Positions 21,890 to 31,691 of a stretch of 64,000 bases of DNA are shown here, one piece after another. The stretch comes from DATCJA01 sp963734635 (GTDB lineage: Bacteria; Acidobacteriota; Vicinamibacteria; Vicinamibacterales; UBA2999). The notes under the pieces are model-generated. The model was given only the letters and a program-made list of their open reading frames with translations, was not told the origin of the DNA and ran no database searches. A program made the translations under genes and the position numbers. The stretch is from NCBI GenBank assembly GCA_963734635.1, contig CAVTIA010000012.1, forward strand, positions 262,641-326,640, given 5' to 3'. Each line of letters opens with the position of its first letter. The first letter of the stretch is position 1.

Positions 21890-22430
21890 CTACCCCTGTG
21901 TCTCTGTGTCTCTGTTGCCTGTCGTCGTAAGAAGGCCGTCATAGACGGCCAGATCGATCGCCGAAAAACAGCAGAAGACGACGTCGTCGATCGGCGCACC
22001 GCCGGAAATGACCGTCGCGCACACTGGAGATCGCAACGACCGCTGCCAGCTCGATCGGATAGCCGTACACGCCGGTGCTGATCGACGGAAAGGCGATCGA
22101 CCGCAGCTTGTGGGCGATGGCCACCTCGAGAGAGCGCTCGTAGCACGAAGCCAGCAGCGCGGGCTCCCCGTCATTCCCGCCACGCCACACGGGACCAACC
22201 GTATGAATCACGAAGCGCGCCGGCAGGCGGTACCCTCGTGTGAGCTTGGCGTCACCTGTGTCGCAACCACCAAGCCTGCGGCACTCTTCGAGCAGTTCAG
22301 GTCCCGCGGCCCGGTGAATCGCCCCGTCGACACCCCCTCCGCCCAGGAGCGACGTATTAGCCGCGTTCACAATCGCGTCAACCGCGACCGTGGTGATGTC
22401 TGCCCGGATGGCTCGAATGGGCACGCGCAC
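21890..22430 (-). pseudogene. Macro-domain ADP-ribose hydrolase, one frameshift
   Basis: The first 135 residues are a clear macro domain: DAIVNAANTSLLGGGGVDGA near residues 18-37 and the SISTGVYGYPIELAA loop. Such enzymes remove ADP-ribose or deacetylate O-acetyl-ADP-ribose. The last helix-strand is out of frame from about 22020: one base fewer gives SGGAPIDDVVFCCFSAIDLA then VYDGLL, the expected end, and a stop at 21890. The final codons fall in an 8-bp repeat. Confidence 0.78.
21895..21920. repeat. 8-bp repeat (TGTGTCTC type), copy 1
   Basis: CCTGTGTCTCTGTGTCTCTGTTGCC: two and a half units of TGTGTCTC. Three further copies of this repeat are at 34811, 35845 and 46524. This one overlaps the 3' end of the macro-domain frame. 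Confidence 0.7.
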
Positions 22431-22432
22431 CG

Positions 22433-23527
22433 CTACTTCTGCAGGATCGCGGCGCGGTCTTCCGTTGTGAACATGATCACCGCATCGCCGTTCTCGCCGA
22501 TGTAGCCGCGACTCATGCCGGTCGTGTTGAACGACATGACGACTCGACCCAACCGATCCAGACCGATGACGCCGCCATCTCCCCCTGCGGGCTTCAGCAC
22601 ATTCTGGACGACCTCGTCTGCGGCCTGTTGGGCACTCGTGCCGCGATACTCCACGCGTGCGCAGATGTCGTGGGCGACCGAAAACCGGATGAAGTACTCG
22701 CCGATTCCTGTCGACGAAATGGCACAGCTCTCGTTGCTCGCGTACGTGCCCGCGCCGATAATCGGCGAGTCGCCGACGCGGCCGAACCGTTTGTTGGTCA
22801 CACCGCCAGTGGACGTAGCCGCGGCGAGATTGCCTGCCTTGTCGAGCGCAACGGCGCCGACTGTCCCGAAGTAGGCGCCCTGGTGTAGTTCGTCACGCGG
22901 ACGCAGAAGCGCCCCCTGCTTGGCCCTCTCCTCCTCGAGGGCGCGCTGAAGCTGCTGCCATCGAAGGTCCGTGCGGAAATAGCTCTCAGGGACAAACTCA
23001 ATGCCGCCGCGTTCCTTCGCGAACGCCTCGGCGCCATCGCCCACCATCAGGACGTGCGGCGACTGTTCCATGACCAGCCTCGCGAGCCGGATGGGGTTCT
23101 TGACGCGCTTCACTCCGGCGATCGCCCCGGCCATTCGAGTGCGCCCGTCCATGATTGCCGCATCCAGTTCGTTTGTGCCTTCGTGCGTGAACACGGCACC
23201 TTTCCCGGCATTGAACTGCGGCGAGTCTTCGAGGACGACCACAGCCGCTTCCACGGCGTCGAGGCTGGAACCGCCGGCAGAAAGAATGTGATGGCCCGCA
23301 GCCAGCGCCATTGCCATCGTGGTGCGCATCTCTTGTGCCCTGTCGCTGATGGACTCGAGGGTGAAGTTGCCCGCCCCGCCGTGGATCGCCATGCCCCATC
23401 TCGGACGATCCTCGGTGGTGGGCGACGGGGTTCCTGTCGAGCACGCCGAAGCGGCTGCCATAGTCATCATCAGCAAGAGTAATGGGTAAATGGGACGGTG
23501 GCCCGCCTGGGTGACGGCTTCCGTCAC
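22433..23527 (-). CDS. Isoaspartyl peptidase / L-asparaginase family lipoprotein
   Basis: 364 residues. N-terminal leader ends in a lipobox (ASAC, Cys29), so the enzyme is probably membrane-anchored outside the cytoplasm. The Ntn-hydrolase fold begins GMAIHGGAGNFTLESI; autocleavage is expected before Thr222 in YFGTVGAVALD, followed by TSTGGVTNKRFGRVGDSPIIG. The family hydrolyses L-asparagine or isoaspartyl dipeptides. It overlaps the upstream cyclase gene by four bases and follows a macro domain gene closely. Confidence 0.9.
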   Translation of the reverse strand: MTEAVTQAGHRPIYPLLLLMMTMAAASACSTGTPSPTTEDRPRWGMAIHGGAGNFTLESISDRAQEMRTTMAMALAAGHHILSAGGSSLDAVEAAVVVLEDSPQFNAGKGAVFTHEGTNELDAAIMDGRTRMAGAIAGVKRVKNPIRLARLVMEQSPHVLMVGDGAEAFAKERGGIEFVPESYFRTDLRWQQLQRALEEERAKQGALLRPRDELHQGAYFGTVGAVALDKAGNLAAATSTGGVTNKRFGRVGDSPIIGAGTYASNESCAISSTGIGEYFIRFSVAHDICARVEYRGTSAQQAADEVVQNVLKPAGGDGGVIGLDRLGRVVMSFNTTGMSRGYIGENGDAVIMFTTEDRAAILQK

Positions 23528-24339
23528 GGCAGAATCGCAATCGCCCGCAACGGGGCGCCGCTTCCGCCCCCAATCTTCATCGGGAGCGCCACCACAAACG
23601 CGCCGCGCAGCGGAAGGCGCTCGAGCGCGGTGAGGTTTTCAAAGGCCGGAATGTTGCGCTCGAACAGCGTCCGATGCACCTCATACAGCGTCGACTGACC
23701 GTAGTCGATGCTCGCCGTGTCAATACCCACGGCCTTGACAGGTCGATTCGCAACCAGCCATCGGGCCGCATCCGGATGCAAGCCGGGGAAGTGCAGGTCG
23801 CGAACAGCATCGGCGCCGCGCTCGGCCGTCCCAAGATATGCCGCCGCGTCGGGCCATCGTCGAGAAAAGCCTGTCCGAATCAACAGGATGGCATCGGACG
23901 GAATCGCACCCTGCTCGCTCTCGGCGCGCTGCAGATCATCGGTGGTCACACGATAGTCGCGATCCTTGTCAGCCTGCGCCGTCACATCGACGATCACTGC
24001 CCGTCCGAGGAACCGTTCCACAGGGATTTGTTCCACCGTCTCAGCACCCTGCGAAAAATGAATCGGGGCATCGAGATGGGTTCCGCCGTGCTCGGCCGTG
24101 AAGAAATTGTTAGACGCGTAGTAGTACCCCTGCGGGGTCACTCCATCGGCCGTCTTCTCCAGCCGGAACCGCTCCGAGGTGGGCCAGAAGATGGTCGTCT
24201 CGTCGTAGGCATGAGACAGGTCGACGACCTGTCCGCTCGGAAAGGCCGCCGAAGCCGGGGGAGATGGGGAGGTCGAGCAGGCCGCCCCGAGAATCGTCGC
24301 GACCACGGCCGCGTGCCTGAGCGGAATCAGCACGCGCAT
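23524..24339 (-). CDS. Cyclase-family (kynurenine-formamidase-like) lipoprotein
   Basis: 271 residues from ATG 24339, chosen because it opens a lipoprotein leader ending LGAAC. The metal-binding motif HGGTHLDAPIHF is intact, followed by the LLIRTGFSRRW strand typical of cyclase/formamidase (PF04199) proteins. These metal enzymes cleave formyl-amides or related amides. The export signal argues against a role in cytosolic tryptophan breakdown. Coupled to the isoaspartyl peptidase by a four-base overlap. Confidence 0.85.
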   Translation of the reverse strand: MRVLIPLRHAAVVATILGAACSTSPSPPASAAFPSGQVVDLSHAYDETTIFWPTSERFRLEKTADGVTPQGYYYASNNFFTAEHGGTHLDAPIHFSQGAETVEQIPVERFLGRAVIVDVTAQADKDRDYRVTTDDLQRAESEQGAIPSDAILLIRTGFSRRWPDAAAYLGTAERGADAVRDLHFPGLHPDAARWLVANRPVKAVGIDTASIDYGQSTLYEVHRTLFERNIPAFENLTALERLPLRGAFVVALPMKIGGGSGAPLRAIAILP

Positions 24340-24346
24340 GTCGTCC

Positions 24347-24571
24347 TCATCGTTTTCGACGGGAGGCCGCAATCGCGGCCAGCGATGCACCAGCCGCAAC
24401 GCCGCATATGAGTATCCCCACCGTGTCAATCAATCGAAGACCTTGGGAAAACACCACCATGCCCGCCACAGCGATCACCAGCACGAGTAGGGGTACCGTA
24501 CGTGTGGTCACTGCTAGAGCGGGAGCGATCGTAAGTGTACGCCGCCCATCAGCATCGGGTGCAACAGGCAT
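24347..24571 (-). CDS. Small membrane protein
   Basis: 74 residues with two predicted membrane segments (VPLLVLVIAVAGMVVFSQGL and TVGILICGVAAGASLAAIAA) and a basic end SRRKR. It sits one base after the stop of the preceding membrane protein gene, which supports its reality. I do not recognise the family. Confidence 0.55.
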   Translation of the reverse strand: MPVAPDADGRRTLTIAPALAVTTRTVPLLVLVIAVAGMVVFSQGLRLIDTVGILICGVAAGASLAAIAASRRKR

Positions 24572-24572
24572 C

Positions 24573-25352
24573 TCAAGACTCCGAAAACCGCAACGGCCGG
24601 AATGCCCTCAGCGTGAATCCGCTGACCGCAAGCTGTGCAATGAGCGCAAGCAGCAGGGACGAGGACAGCTCGACACGGTCGAGCGCTGCCGCAAGCACGA
24701 AGCAGAATGAGGCGAACCCAATGATCGATCGAAGGAACGCGTTGACAAATGCAACCGTTGCGTCGCTTCCACGTTGGACGTGTGTAAACGCGGTGATGAT
24801 CGTTGTCAGAACCGGAAAGGCGTTCAGCAGACCGCTGAGCTGCGGACCGAGCCGGTCGGCGACCGCTGTGAGGACGAGTACTAATGTGGCAGTCGCCAGC
24901 AATCTCAGCAGAAGATCGCCTCGTGGGCTCTCAGCCGGCGTTGTCGGGACGTCTACGGCTGGCAGCGCTCGACGTCCAACAATCGTCGCGACGAAGAGGC
25001 AGACGAGGCTGGCGACGAGCGAGGGACGGAGCACGTACAAGACATAGGCGATTGCAGCAAAAGTCGTCCACCCGGCGAGAAGCGACGTATGCCAGGGCAT
25101 CCGCACGGAGCTCCGCGCATAGACGACAGTGAACGCGACGGTTCCGATCAAGCCCGCAAGCGTCGCGTGAGCTGCCTGCGCGCCGAAAGCGGCGCCCTGC
25201 TCGATGGCGACAAAAACGAGTACGGGGCCGGCGACGACCGGCATCCCTGATAGCCATCCGCCTATCGCGGGGCCCCACCGGCGAACGGCGAGCGTGACCG
25301 CGGCCACGAGCCCTGGAGCGACCAGCAGTTTCAGGATCAGCAGCATTGGCAA
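24573..25352 (-). CDS. Multi-pass membrane protein of unknown function
   Basis: 259 residues, about seven to eight membrane helices. It shows two similar halves: LSGMPVVAGPVLVFVAIEQG and LLNAFPVLTTIITAFTHVQR each follow a charged GxxLSG/GLLN turn, suggesting an internal duplication as in GlpM-like proteins. The start may be ATG 25352 or 25346. It forms a pair with the 74-residue membrane protein downstream. Function is not assigned. Confidence 0.7.
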   Translation of the reverse strand: MPMLLILKLLVAPGLVAAVTLAVRRWGPAIGGWLSGMPVVAGPVLVFVAIEQGAAFGAQAAHATLAGLIGTVAFTVVYARSSVRMPWHTSLLAGWTTFAAIAYVLYVLRPSLVASLVCLFVATIVGRRALPAVDVPTTPAESPRGDLLLRLLATATLVLVLTAVADRLGPQLSGLLNAFPVLTTIITAFTHVQRGSDATVAFVNAFLRSIIGFASFCFVLAAALDRVELSSSLLLALIAQLAVSGFTLRAFRPLRFSES

Positions 25353-25416
25353 CCCGCGTCACTTCGCTGGGCGTCGGGCCACCGGTGCGCCGCGCCACCT
25401 GCAGAGGTCATGAATC

Positions 25417-26709
25417 TTATCTGGTCAGGGAGGACGATGCGATTCGATAGAGGTGCGTCTGGCTGCGAATGAACAGCGAGCCGTTTGAGATCGCGATCGA
25501 AGCCAGCGTAGTGCCATCGAGACGGTTGACCGCCAGTCTGTGGAATGTCCTGCCGGGAGCAAATACGGTAGTCACGCCCTCTTCGCTGAGCACGTACACG
25601 CGGCCGTCGGCAAACACTGGCGACGCGGAATAGTTGCCGCCCAGGCGCTGCTGCCAAAGCATCTGTCCGGTCGACGCCTCGACACACGACAGTACGCCCG
25701 TGTCGCTCACGTAATAGAGCTCTTCGCCGACGAGCAGCGGCGACGGTGTATACGGCGCGCCGCGCCTGAGGGTCCACGCCACGTGCGTGCGAGTAACATC
25801 ACCAGTGCCGCCTACTCGAACGGCCATGAGTGCCGGTTCCTGAAACCCGGTGGCGATGAACACCAGGCCGAGGCCGAACACAGGACGAGGCACGTTCGAG
25901 AAGCCGTCGCCGTAGCTCACGCGCCAGATTTCCTTCCCGGTCAGCGGTTGGTAGGCTACAGTGCGATACGCGCCGACCGACACCAGCTGATCGTCCTCGC
26001 CCACGCGAATGACGAGTGGGGTCGAATATGCATGGCTCCACGGTCTGCGTCGTGAAGTGTTCCACCGCGGCTTTCCTGTGTTGACATCGAGCGCGACCAC
26101 ATACGCCTCGTCTCCCCAGCCATCGCAATTGACGATCAGAAGGTCGCGATAGAGCACCGGAGAGCCGCCGTCGCCGTGCTGCGACTCGTAACGTAGGCGA
26201 GTGGACCACAGGATCCGTCCCGATGTGGTGAGTGCGGCGGTTCCGTCCGCGCCGAAATGCACGTAGATACGGTCACCATCGACGATCGGTGTGGGCGAGG
26301 CCCGGCTGTTCTTCACGTTGATGGCCTCGGGACGCTCGAGGCGGAATACCTCCACGTTGATGACCTGCCGCCCTGTCTCCGCATCGAGGCCGACGAGACG
26401 AAGAGAAACGACCGTTTCCTGGCCTCTGGCCGTGCGGGTGGTGTTGACCGCAGTCACCCAGACGCGGCCGCCAGCAACCGCCGGAGACGACCAGCCCTCG
26501 TCGAGCGGGACCTTCCACGCAATGTTCTGCGATTCGCTCCACTCGGACGGCAGTCCTGTCTCTGTCGAGTGACCCTGACCGGTCGGCCCACGAAACTGCG
26601 GCCAGTCCTCAGCCTGAATGGACGCGACAAACAGCATCGTCAGGAGCCACGCACCGACGATCGGCACGGGTGACGAGGCGCGCCAGGCAGGACGAGAAAC
26701 GCAACTCAT
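25417..26709 (-). CDS. PQQ-like beta-propeller protein, exported
   Basis: 430 residues. Signal peptide (IVGAWLLTMLFVASIQA) then WPQFRGPTGQGHSTETGLPS, the standard opening of outer-membrane-assembly-like PQQ propellers, and repeated blades such as GWSSPAVAGGRVWVTA and SPTPIVDGDRIYVHFGADG. In soil Acidobacteria and Planctomycetes these are usually periplasmic proteins of unknown, non-enzymatic role. No quinoprotein dehydrogenase signature is evident. The start overlaps the sulfotransferase stop by four bases. Confidence 0.88.
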   Translation of the reverse strand: MSCVSRPAWRASSPVPIVGAWLLTMLFVASIQAEDWPQFRGPTGQGHSTETGLPSEWSESQNIAWKVPLDEGWSSPAVAGGRVWVTAVNTTRTARGQETVVSLRLVGLDAETGRQVINVEVFRLERPEAINVKNSRASPTPIVDGDRIYVHFGADGTAALTTSGRILWSTRLRYESQHGDGGSPVLYRDLLIVNCDGWGDEAYVVALDVNTGKPRWNTSRRRPWSHAYSTPLVIRVGEDDQLVSVGAYRTVAYQPLTGKEIWRVSYGDGFSNVPRPVFGLGLVFIATGFQEPALMAVRVGGTGDVTRTHVAWTLRRGAPYTPSPLLVGEELYYVSDTGVLSCVEASTGQMLWQQRLGGNYSASPVFADGRVYVLSEEGVTTVFAPGRTFHRLAVNRLDGTTLASIAISNGSLFIRSQTHLYRIASSSLTR

Positions 26710-27830
26710 CGGAAGATGCGGTACAACGCCCTCAGGGGCGCCGTCACTCGCCAGCTTGCGGACTTCCGTAGGGCTTGCGCGTCGGCCCGTGCCGCCGCGA
26801 GCTCGTGTTGAAGCGCAACAGCGTTCTGCTGCAGCGCCCCAACGGTCTGTCGGAGCAGGTCCGCTTCTCGCTCGAGCGCCTCGATCCGATGCTCGAGTTC
26901 CTTGCGTACGGCTTCGAGTGCTGTCGCGTGGTCGCGCAGCCGATCAACTTCGCCCCGCAGGCGAACGTGCAGCAGATCGCGGACGTCCCCAAGCACCGAC
27001 GTATTTCGATCGAGCTCCGTCCGGATCGCATCCAGCTCCGCAAATGCCTCGCTGACCCGCCTCGGATCACGTTCGTGCAGCCATCCCAACGCATCCCATG
27101 CTCTCCGCGTCCAGTCCGCCAGGATTGGTGGCACGTCTTCCGCGTAAGCATTGCCACCGTGGTGGCAGAGACTGCGATTGACGAATCGATCGATACCGGC
27201 GGCGTCAGCAGCCGCTCCGGCAGGCCAGGACGACTGGAGATCCTGCGCCACTCGCTCGGCAACGGATCGCCAGCTCTCGAGTACGTCGTGATACCGCACA
27301 AAGGTGCGACGAATAGCCCGTGTGTCGCTCTCCGCGTCGAGCACGTGGCGCAGCCAGATGAGCAATGAGACCTCTGGCTCAAAATCATTTCGCGCTGCGA
27401 GTGAGCGTGCGACCTCGCCTGGGCTCCGCAACACGAGAACAGCCGCGGGCGCAATGCCCTCGACCTCCAGCATGCGCAGCCAGAAGGGCACGATGCGACA
27501 CATCCGCGGATCCTTCAGCACGAACCGCGGTGCGTCTCCGAATTCGGCTCGGAGGATGCGACGGCATTCTTCGCCCAGACCGTCCGACATCGCGGACCGG
27601 AGCCGCTCTGACGCCAGTCTGGTGAAGGCATCCCATCGGGTTCCGGCGGCAACGAGCAGCCGCTCATGGAACTCACAGAGAACCTCCGATTCCCAGTAGC
27701 CAGCCGGATTGTCGGCGTCCTCCGCCATCAACGTCCTTGGGGGCGCCGCGCCGAGTCGAACGAGCAACCCCGCGACGGCCGACGTACCGCCCCTGTGTGG
27801 GCCGAGGACGAGGAGGGCTTCCCGGGTCAC
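26706..27830 (-). CDS. Sulfotransferase-like protein with C-terminal coiled coil
   Basis: 374 residues. The N-terminal 230 hold a PAPS-type P-loop (LVLGPHRGGTSAVAGLL, residues 7-23) and the FVLKDPRMCRIVPFW segment. Residues about 255-355 form a long heptad-rich coiled coil (for example LEAVRKELEHRIEALEREAD). This layout is common in glycan-sulfating or glycan-length-associated proteins. Divergent from the DegT gene and coupled to the propeller gene. PAPS as donor is inferred from the family. Confidence 0.8.
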   Translation of the reverse strand: MTREALLVLGPHRGGTSAVAGLLVRLGAAPPRTLMAEDADNPAGYWESEVLCEFHERLLVAAGTRWDAFTRLASERLRSAMSDGLGEECRRILRAEFGDAPRFVLKDPRMCRIVPFWLRMLEVEGIAPAAVLVLRSPGEVARSLAARNDFEPEVSLLIWLRHVLDAESDTRAIRRTFVRYHDVLESWRSVAERVAQDLQSSWPAGAAADAAGIDRFVNRSLCHHGGNAYAEDVPPILADWTRRAWDALGWLHERDPRRVSEAFAELDAIRTELDRNTSVLGDVRDLLHVRLRGEVDRLRDHATALEAVRKELEHRIEALEREADLLRQTVGALQQNAVALQHELAAARADAQALRKSASWRVTAPLRALYRIFR

Positions 27831-27907
27831 AGCGCAAGATCTCCCGTTAAGGGCATCGAGCGCAACCCGAAGGAAGGGAGGACGCCAACACGTCGGCGTA
27901 GAATGTC

Positions 27908-29123
27908 ATGCGGCCCGCCTCGCCATGTAGTCACCAACGCGACGTGACGAGATCATCGGATAGCGAGAGGCATCTGAAACTGGATCCCGAGCCCACGGGC
28001 GAACACGCCGACAGAATTCAAGTTCTCCGGCCACTCCTCCCGGACGCGGGGCGTCTCCTATCTTATCTTCGGAGGATAGACGCCTGTCGGACGTAGCACG
28101 AACTGGGGACCACTCGCATCTGAGTTCGAGACGAGGCTGGCGGCTCATTTCGACGTCCCGTCCGGCTGCTTGACGTCGGCAGTGTCGGGCACCGGGGGAC
28201 TCGTCGGCGCGATCCTCGCCGCCACAGGACGATCTGCTGCGGAGCGTCCACTCGCCATCATTCCGGCGTTCACCTTTGTGGCGACCGCGCTCGCCGCTGA
28301 GCAGTGCGGCTTTCGTCCGCACTTTGTAGACGTGGACGCCGATAGCTGGCAACTGCAGGCGGAGGCAATCGAACGTCATCCCCTTTTGAAACACGTCGGC
28401 CTCGTGATGCCCGTGGCGCCGTTCGGCCGAGCGGTTGCGCAAGCCCCGTGGCTGGAGTTCCACCGCCGGACGGGCATCGCCGTCGTCATCGACGGTGGTG
28501 CGAGCTTCGAAGCTGTCGCCCAGGATCCAGCGAGGTTCCTCGGGGAGATTCCTGTCGCCTTGAGCTTCCATGCCACAAAGAGCTTCGCCACCGCGGAGGG
28601 CGGCTGTGTGATCACGGTCGACAGCGTTCTATCGGCATCCGTGAACCGGGCGCTCAATTTCGGATTCTTCGATTCGCGCGACTGCCGCGCGGCGAGCACC
28701 AACGGCAAGATGTCGGAGTACCACGCCGCAGTCGGGCTCGCCGAGCTGGACAGTTGGTCCGCCAAGTGCGCCTCCCTGCAGGAAGTGGCGGCCGCGTATC
28801 GGCTGCATATGGGAGCGGCTGGTTTAGGCGACCGTCTAATCGTCGCTCCCGAGGTGGCTGGGTGCTATGCGCTGTTCCGCTGTGCGGACCCGGCTGAAGC
28901 TGCCGCGATCGTGGACGGTCTGGCCGCCGCAAACATCGAAACTCGTCTCTGGTATGGGATCGGTCTCCATCGACAGCCGTACTACGTCGACGCTTCACGC
29001 GACGAACTTCCGGTAACCGATCGGATCGCGCCGCTTACGATCGGGCTACCGATTGCGGTGGACCTTCCTCCAGCCGCGATCAAACGTATCGCCGCGGCCA
29101 TCGTGAGCGGCGTCGTCACATGA
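27908..29123 (+). pseudogene. DegT/DnrJ/EryC1 sugar aminotransferase, one frameshift
   Basis: The PLP-dependent body (from about 28100) includes IIPAFTFVATALAAEQCGF, VVIDGGASFEAV and the catalytic Lys in SFHATKSFATAEGG. The expected N-terminus is split: VLRPLLPDAGRLLSYLRRID lies upstream in another frame and ends at a TAG at 28094. Deleting the T at 28094 joins RRIDACRT to STNWGPLASEFETRLAAHFD, the canonical DegT opening. The start is uncertain (ATG 27908 is the furthest). These enzymes aminate keto-sugars for surface glycans. Overlaps the glycosyltransferase by four bases. Confidence 0.75.
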
Positions 29124-29998
29124 ACGCCCTCGTCGCAACCACGACCTGGAACTGCGTTGATCTGATCTCTTCATTTCTAACGCACTACCAGCGTCTCGGG
29201 TTCCAGCGCGTGCTCGTGATGGACTTCAACTCAGTCGATGGAACCCGTGAGCTGTTGACGTCCGACGAATGGAGCTCATTTGTCGTCGTGGAGCCCTTCC
29301 CGGGCATCGCGGGCCTGGATTCCTCAAACCTGCTTCTGGCGACCGCGAAGCGATCGTTTTTGAGTGACTGCTGGTGTCTGTTTTGCGATCCCGACGAGTT
29401 CCTCGTGACTCCGTCCATGACCGTCGCTGATCTGTCCGCGCACGTGAAACCCGGTGATTCCCTGGTGCTGCCGCGCTTCAACGTCACGGCCGAACGCTCG
29501 GTCGCTCAATTCGATCAGGATCGTCTAACGGCCGAAGACGCGCTGACGTTGCGAATAGACCGGCAGCACCAACGACGGATTGAGCCGCACGAGGTGACTG
29601 TCCCTCTGGACCCGGCGTGGATCTTCACCGCGATTCCCGGAAAGATGTTGGCATGGATCGCCGCTGCAATCGCGATTGGCGACGGCGATCACACGGCTGC
29701 GACTGCGGGACCCGTTGTGCCCGCTCCGGATGGGGTTTATCTGTTGCACTATCCCTTTCGATCGTTCCGGAGCTTCGCCGCCAAGATAAAGCTCGCCGAA
29801 AGCGATTTCGCCGCAAATCAGGATCTACCGCCGACGTATGGCTGGCAGCTGAGACGCTGGATCGAGCTCGCGCGCCGAGGACAGCTGTTTGAGGAGTACT
29901 TGTGTCAGTTTGTGCCTGACCAGGACGTCGAGCGCCTCCTGCAGGACGGAACTCTCGCGCGTGAATGGCGTATTGCTACCCGTCGTCAACGAGCGTGA
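29120..29998 (+). CDS. Glycosyltransferase (GT2/GT92-like)
   Basis: 292 residues. Nucleotide-sugar fold cues: an N-terminal TTTWNCVDLISSFLTHYQRL segment, VLVMDFNSVDGTRELL and the metal-binding-like FCDPDEFLV (about residues 91-99). The style matches glycosyl transferase family 92 and related DUF proteins that act on surface polysaccharides. It is coupled to the DegT gene (ATGA overlap) and overlaps the 3' end of the converging methyltransferase by 13 bases. Confidence 0.72.
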   Translation: MNALVATTTWNCVDLISSFLTHYQRLGFQRVLVMDFNSVDGTRELLTSDEWSSFVVVEPFPGIAGLDSSNLLLATAKRSFLSDCWCLFCDPDEFLVTPSMTVADLSAHVKPGDSLVLPRFNVTAERSVAQFDQDRLTAEDALTLRIDRQHQRRIEPHEVTVPLDPAWIFTAIPGKMLAWIAAAIAIGDGDHTAATAGPVVPAPDGVYLLHYPFRSFRSFAAKIKLAESDFAANQDLPPTYGWQLRRWIELARRGQLFEEYLCQFVPDQDVERLLQDGTLAREWRIATRRQRA

Positions 29999-30723
29999 CG
30001 AACTGAGGCGCGCGGCGCGTCGTAGCGACAGACGTACAAGCCGTAGCCAAACAGCTGTGGCTCTGTCGCCACGACCCTCAGCCCCGCACTCTGAAAGGCC
30101 GCGCGGTACTGCCGGTCGGTGAAGAGGCCAAGCTCTTGCCGCTCGGTGAAATGCGCAACGCCGGTGCCGGTTGCCACCAGGTACCGTGAATCGAAGACTG
30201 ATACAGCTCCTCGACGTTTCGTGACGTACATCCGTGCGACCTTGAGATTGGCATCGTCAACGTGATCGAACACGAGACGGCCAGCGACAAACCGGTCGGG
30301 GGTTATCCAGGGTTCGACGACGAGCACGCCTCCAGGTTGGAGATGCCGAACGAGGCAGCGGGCTGCTGTGCGCAGCCTGGCCATTGTCTTCGCATAGGCG
30401 ATCGCACCGAACAGACACGTGATGACGTCGAACCGTCGACGCAAGTTGAAGGCGACGAGCGATCCCTGATGGAAGCGAACGCCGGGACAGCGTTCACGCG
30501 CGATGGCCAGCATCTGGCGGCTCGAGTCCAGGCCCTCGACGTCGAACTTTCCGCGCAGATATGCCAGATGACGGCCCGTGCCACACCCGACGTCGAGCAG
30601 AGTGCGGGCCTCTGGCGTCACACGTCGCAGAATCTGCACGAGCGTGCGGCTCGACTTTTGATAGTCCTTGTCACGGAAGAGCGCGTCGTAGATTGCGGCA
30701 GACCGACGATAAGGCGATGTCAC
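29986..30723 (-). CDS. Class I SAM-dependent methyltransferase
   Basis: 245 residues. Motif I LLDVGCGTGRHLAYL (about 42-56), the acidic motif II EGLDSSRQMLAIARE and motif post-I FDVITCLFGAIAY are all present, close to DUF/ubiE-like methyltransferases of polysaccharide clusters. The start overlaps the FemAB-like stop by four bases. The acceptor is unknown; context points to a glycan or a lipid-linked intermediate. Confidence 0.85.
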   Translation of the reverse strand: MTSPYRRSAAIYDALFRDKDYQKSSRTLVQILRRVTPEARTLLDVGCGTGRHLAYLRGKFDVEGLDSSRQMLAIARERCPGVRFHQGSLVAFNLRRRFDVITCLFGAIAYAKTMARLRTAARCLVRHLQPGGVLVVEPWITPDRFVAGRLVFDHVDDANLKVARMYVTKRRGAVSVFDSRYLVATGTGVAHFTERQELGLFTDRQYRAAFQSAGLRVVATEPQLFGYGLYVCRYDAPRASVRHAR

Positions 30724-31665
30724 GGACGCTCGAGGGTCTCTATCCGCTGAGGTGGGGAGACGAACTCGCCCTCACGGTATGCTGGAAAGTACGACGTTCT
30801 GCTCGTGGCTCGTTCCGCGGAGAGTTTGTCGTACGCGCCCTGCTGGAGGACACGACCGCACAGGAAAGCCTGCCGCGTGCCGGTTGCCCAACCGGCTTTG
30901 AACTGTCGCAACCCGTCCAACGCCTCCCCTTCTGAGACGCCTGCAACGCCGCCCAGATCGAGCCAGTCTACGTGCGAACGAAAGTGCTGCATGGCGTACC
31001 AGTGCCAGAGCGTACGACGCCATCACCTCGTAGCCCCGCGTGCTGGTCGCACCGAGGTGCCCATACGCGACTCGGTCGCGGACGTACCACAGGTGCAGCC
31101 CGACGATTTCCGCGTCTGCCGACGCGCGGAACATCACCAGCCCTGGCACGCCGAGCTGCTTCTCAAATGCGGCCCGTGAGAATGCTCTCACACCCGCGAT
31201 GCCGTGCCGCGCCGCCAGATGCTCATATAGATCGCACCACTCAGCGAGAAATTCCATCGGCGACGGACAGGCGTCTACTTGCACGAGACCGCGCGCCTTC
31301 TGCAGGTTGCGCCGATGCTGCCGACCGACGAGATCGTCAACCGGCCGCCGCAAGTCGGTCACGTAATGCTGCTTGAATGGTATGACCACGTCGAACCAGC
31401 GGCGAAGATCGGTCTCCGCCACATCGGCGAATGGATTCACCACCAGCGACACAGACACGAGCGCCTCGGCCAATCCTGCGAGGTCGACCGGAACGCCCGC
31501 CCAATTACAACAATCGAACAGCGGATAGCACCCCATGCCGTCGCGCTGCGCCGATCCGGGAATAGCGCGCTCGATCAGCCAGCCACCGCAGTTCGGCAAC
31601 TCCCGCGGCTGGCCAACCTCGGCGAACGACTCCGCATATTGACGATGACAGTAGCCGACGGCCAT
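30720..31665 (-). pseudogene. FemAB/GNAT-like acyltransferase, one frameshift
   Basis: The main frame starts MAVGYCHRQYAESFAEVG and carries the GNAT-type RRNLQKARG and LWYVRDRVAYGHLGATSTRG strands. It goes out of frame near 30998: one base fewer joins SYALAL to AMQHFRSHVDWLDLGGVAGV and gives a full C-terminus ending at 30720. The whole protein is then about 314 residues. Such proteins transfer acyl or amino-acid groups to cell-wall or sugar substrates. It sits between two methyltransferases, consistent with sugar decoration. Confidence 0.7.
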
Positions 31666-31691
31666 GCCTGGGTCAGATGTGACCGTCGGCG

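Noticed and set aside
14092..22430. Programmed ribosomal frameshifting as the reason for the broken frames
   Set aside because: Sites share no slippery sequence or downstream structure and affect unrelated genes; an extra base is simpler.
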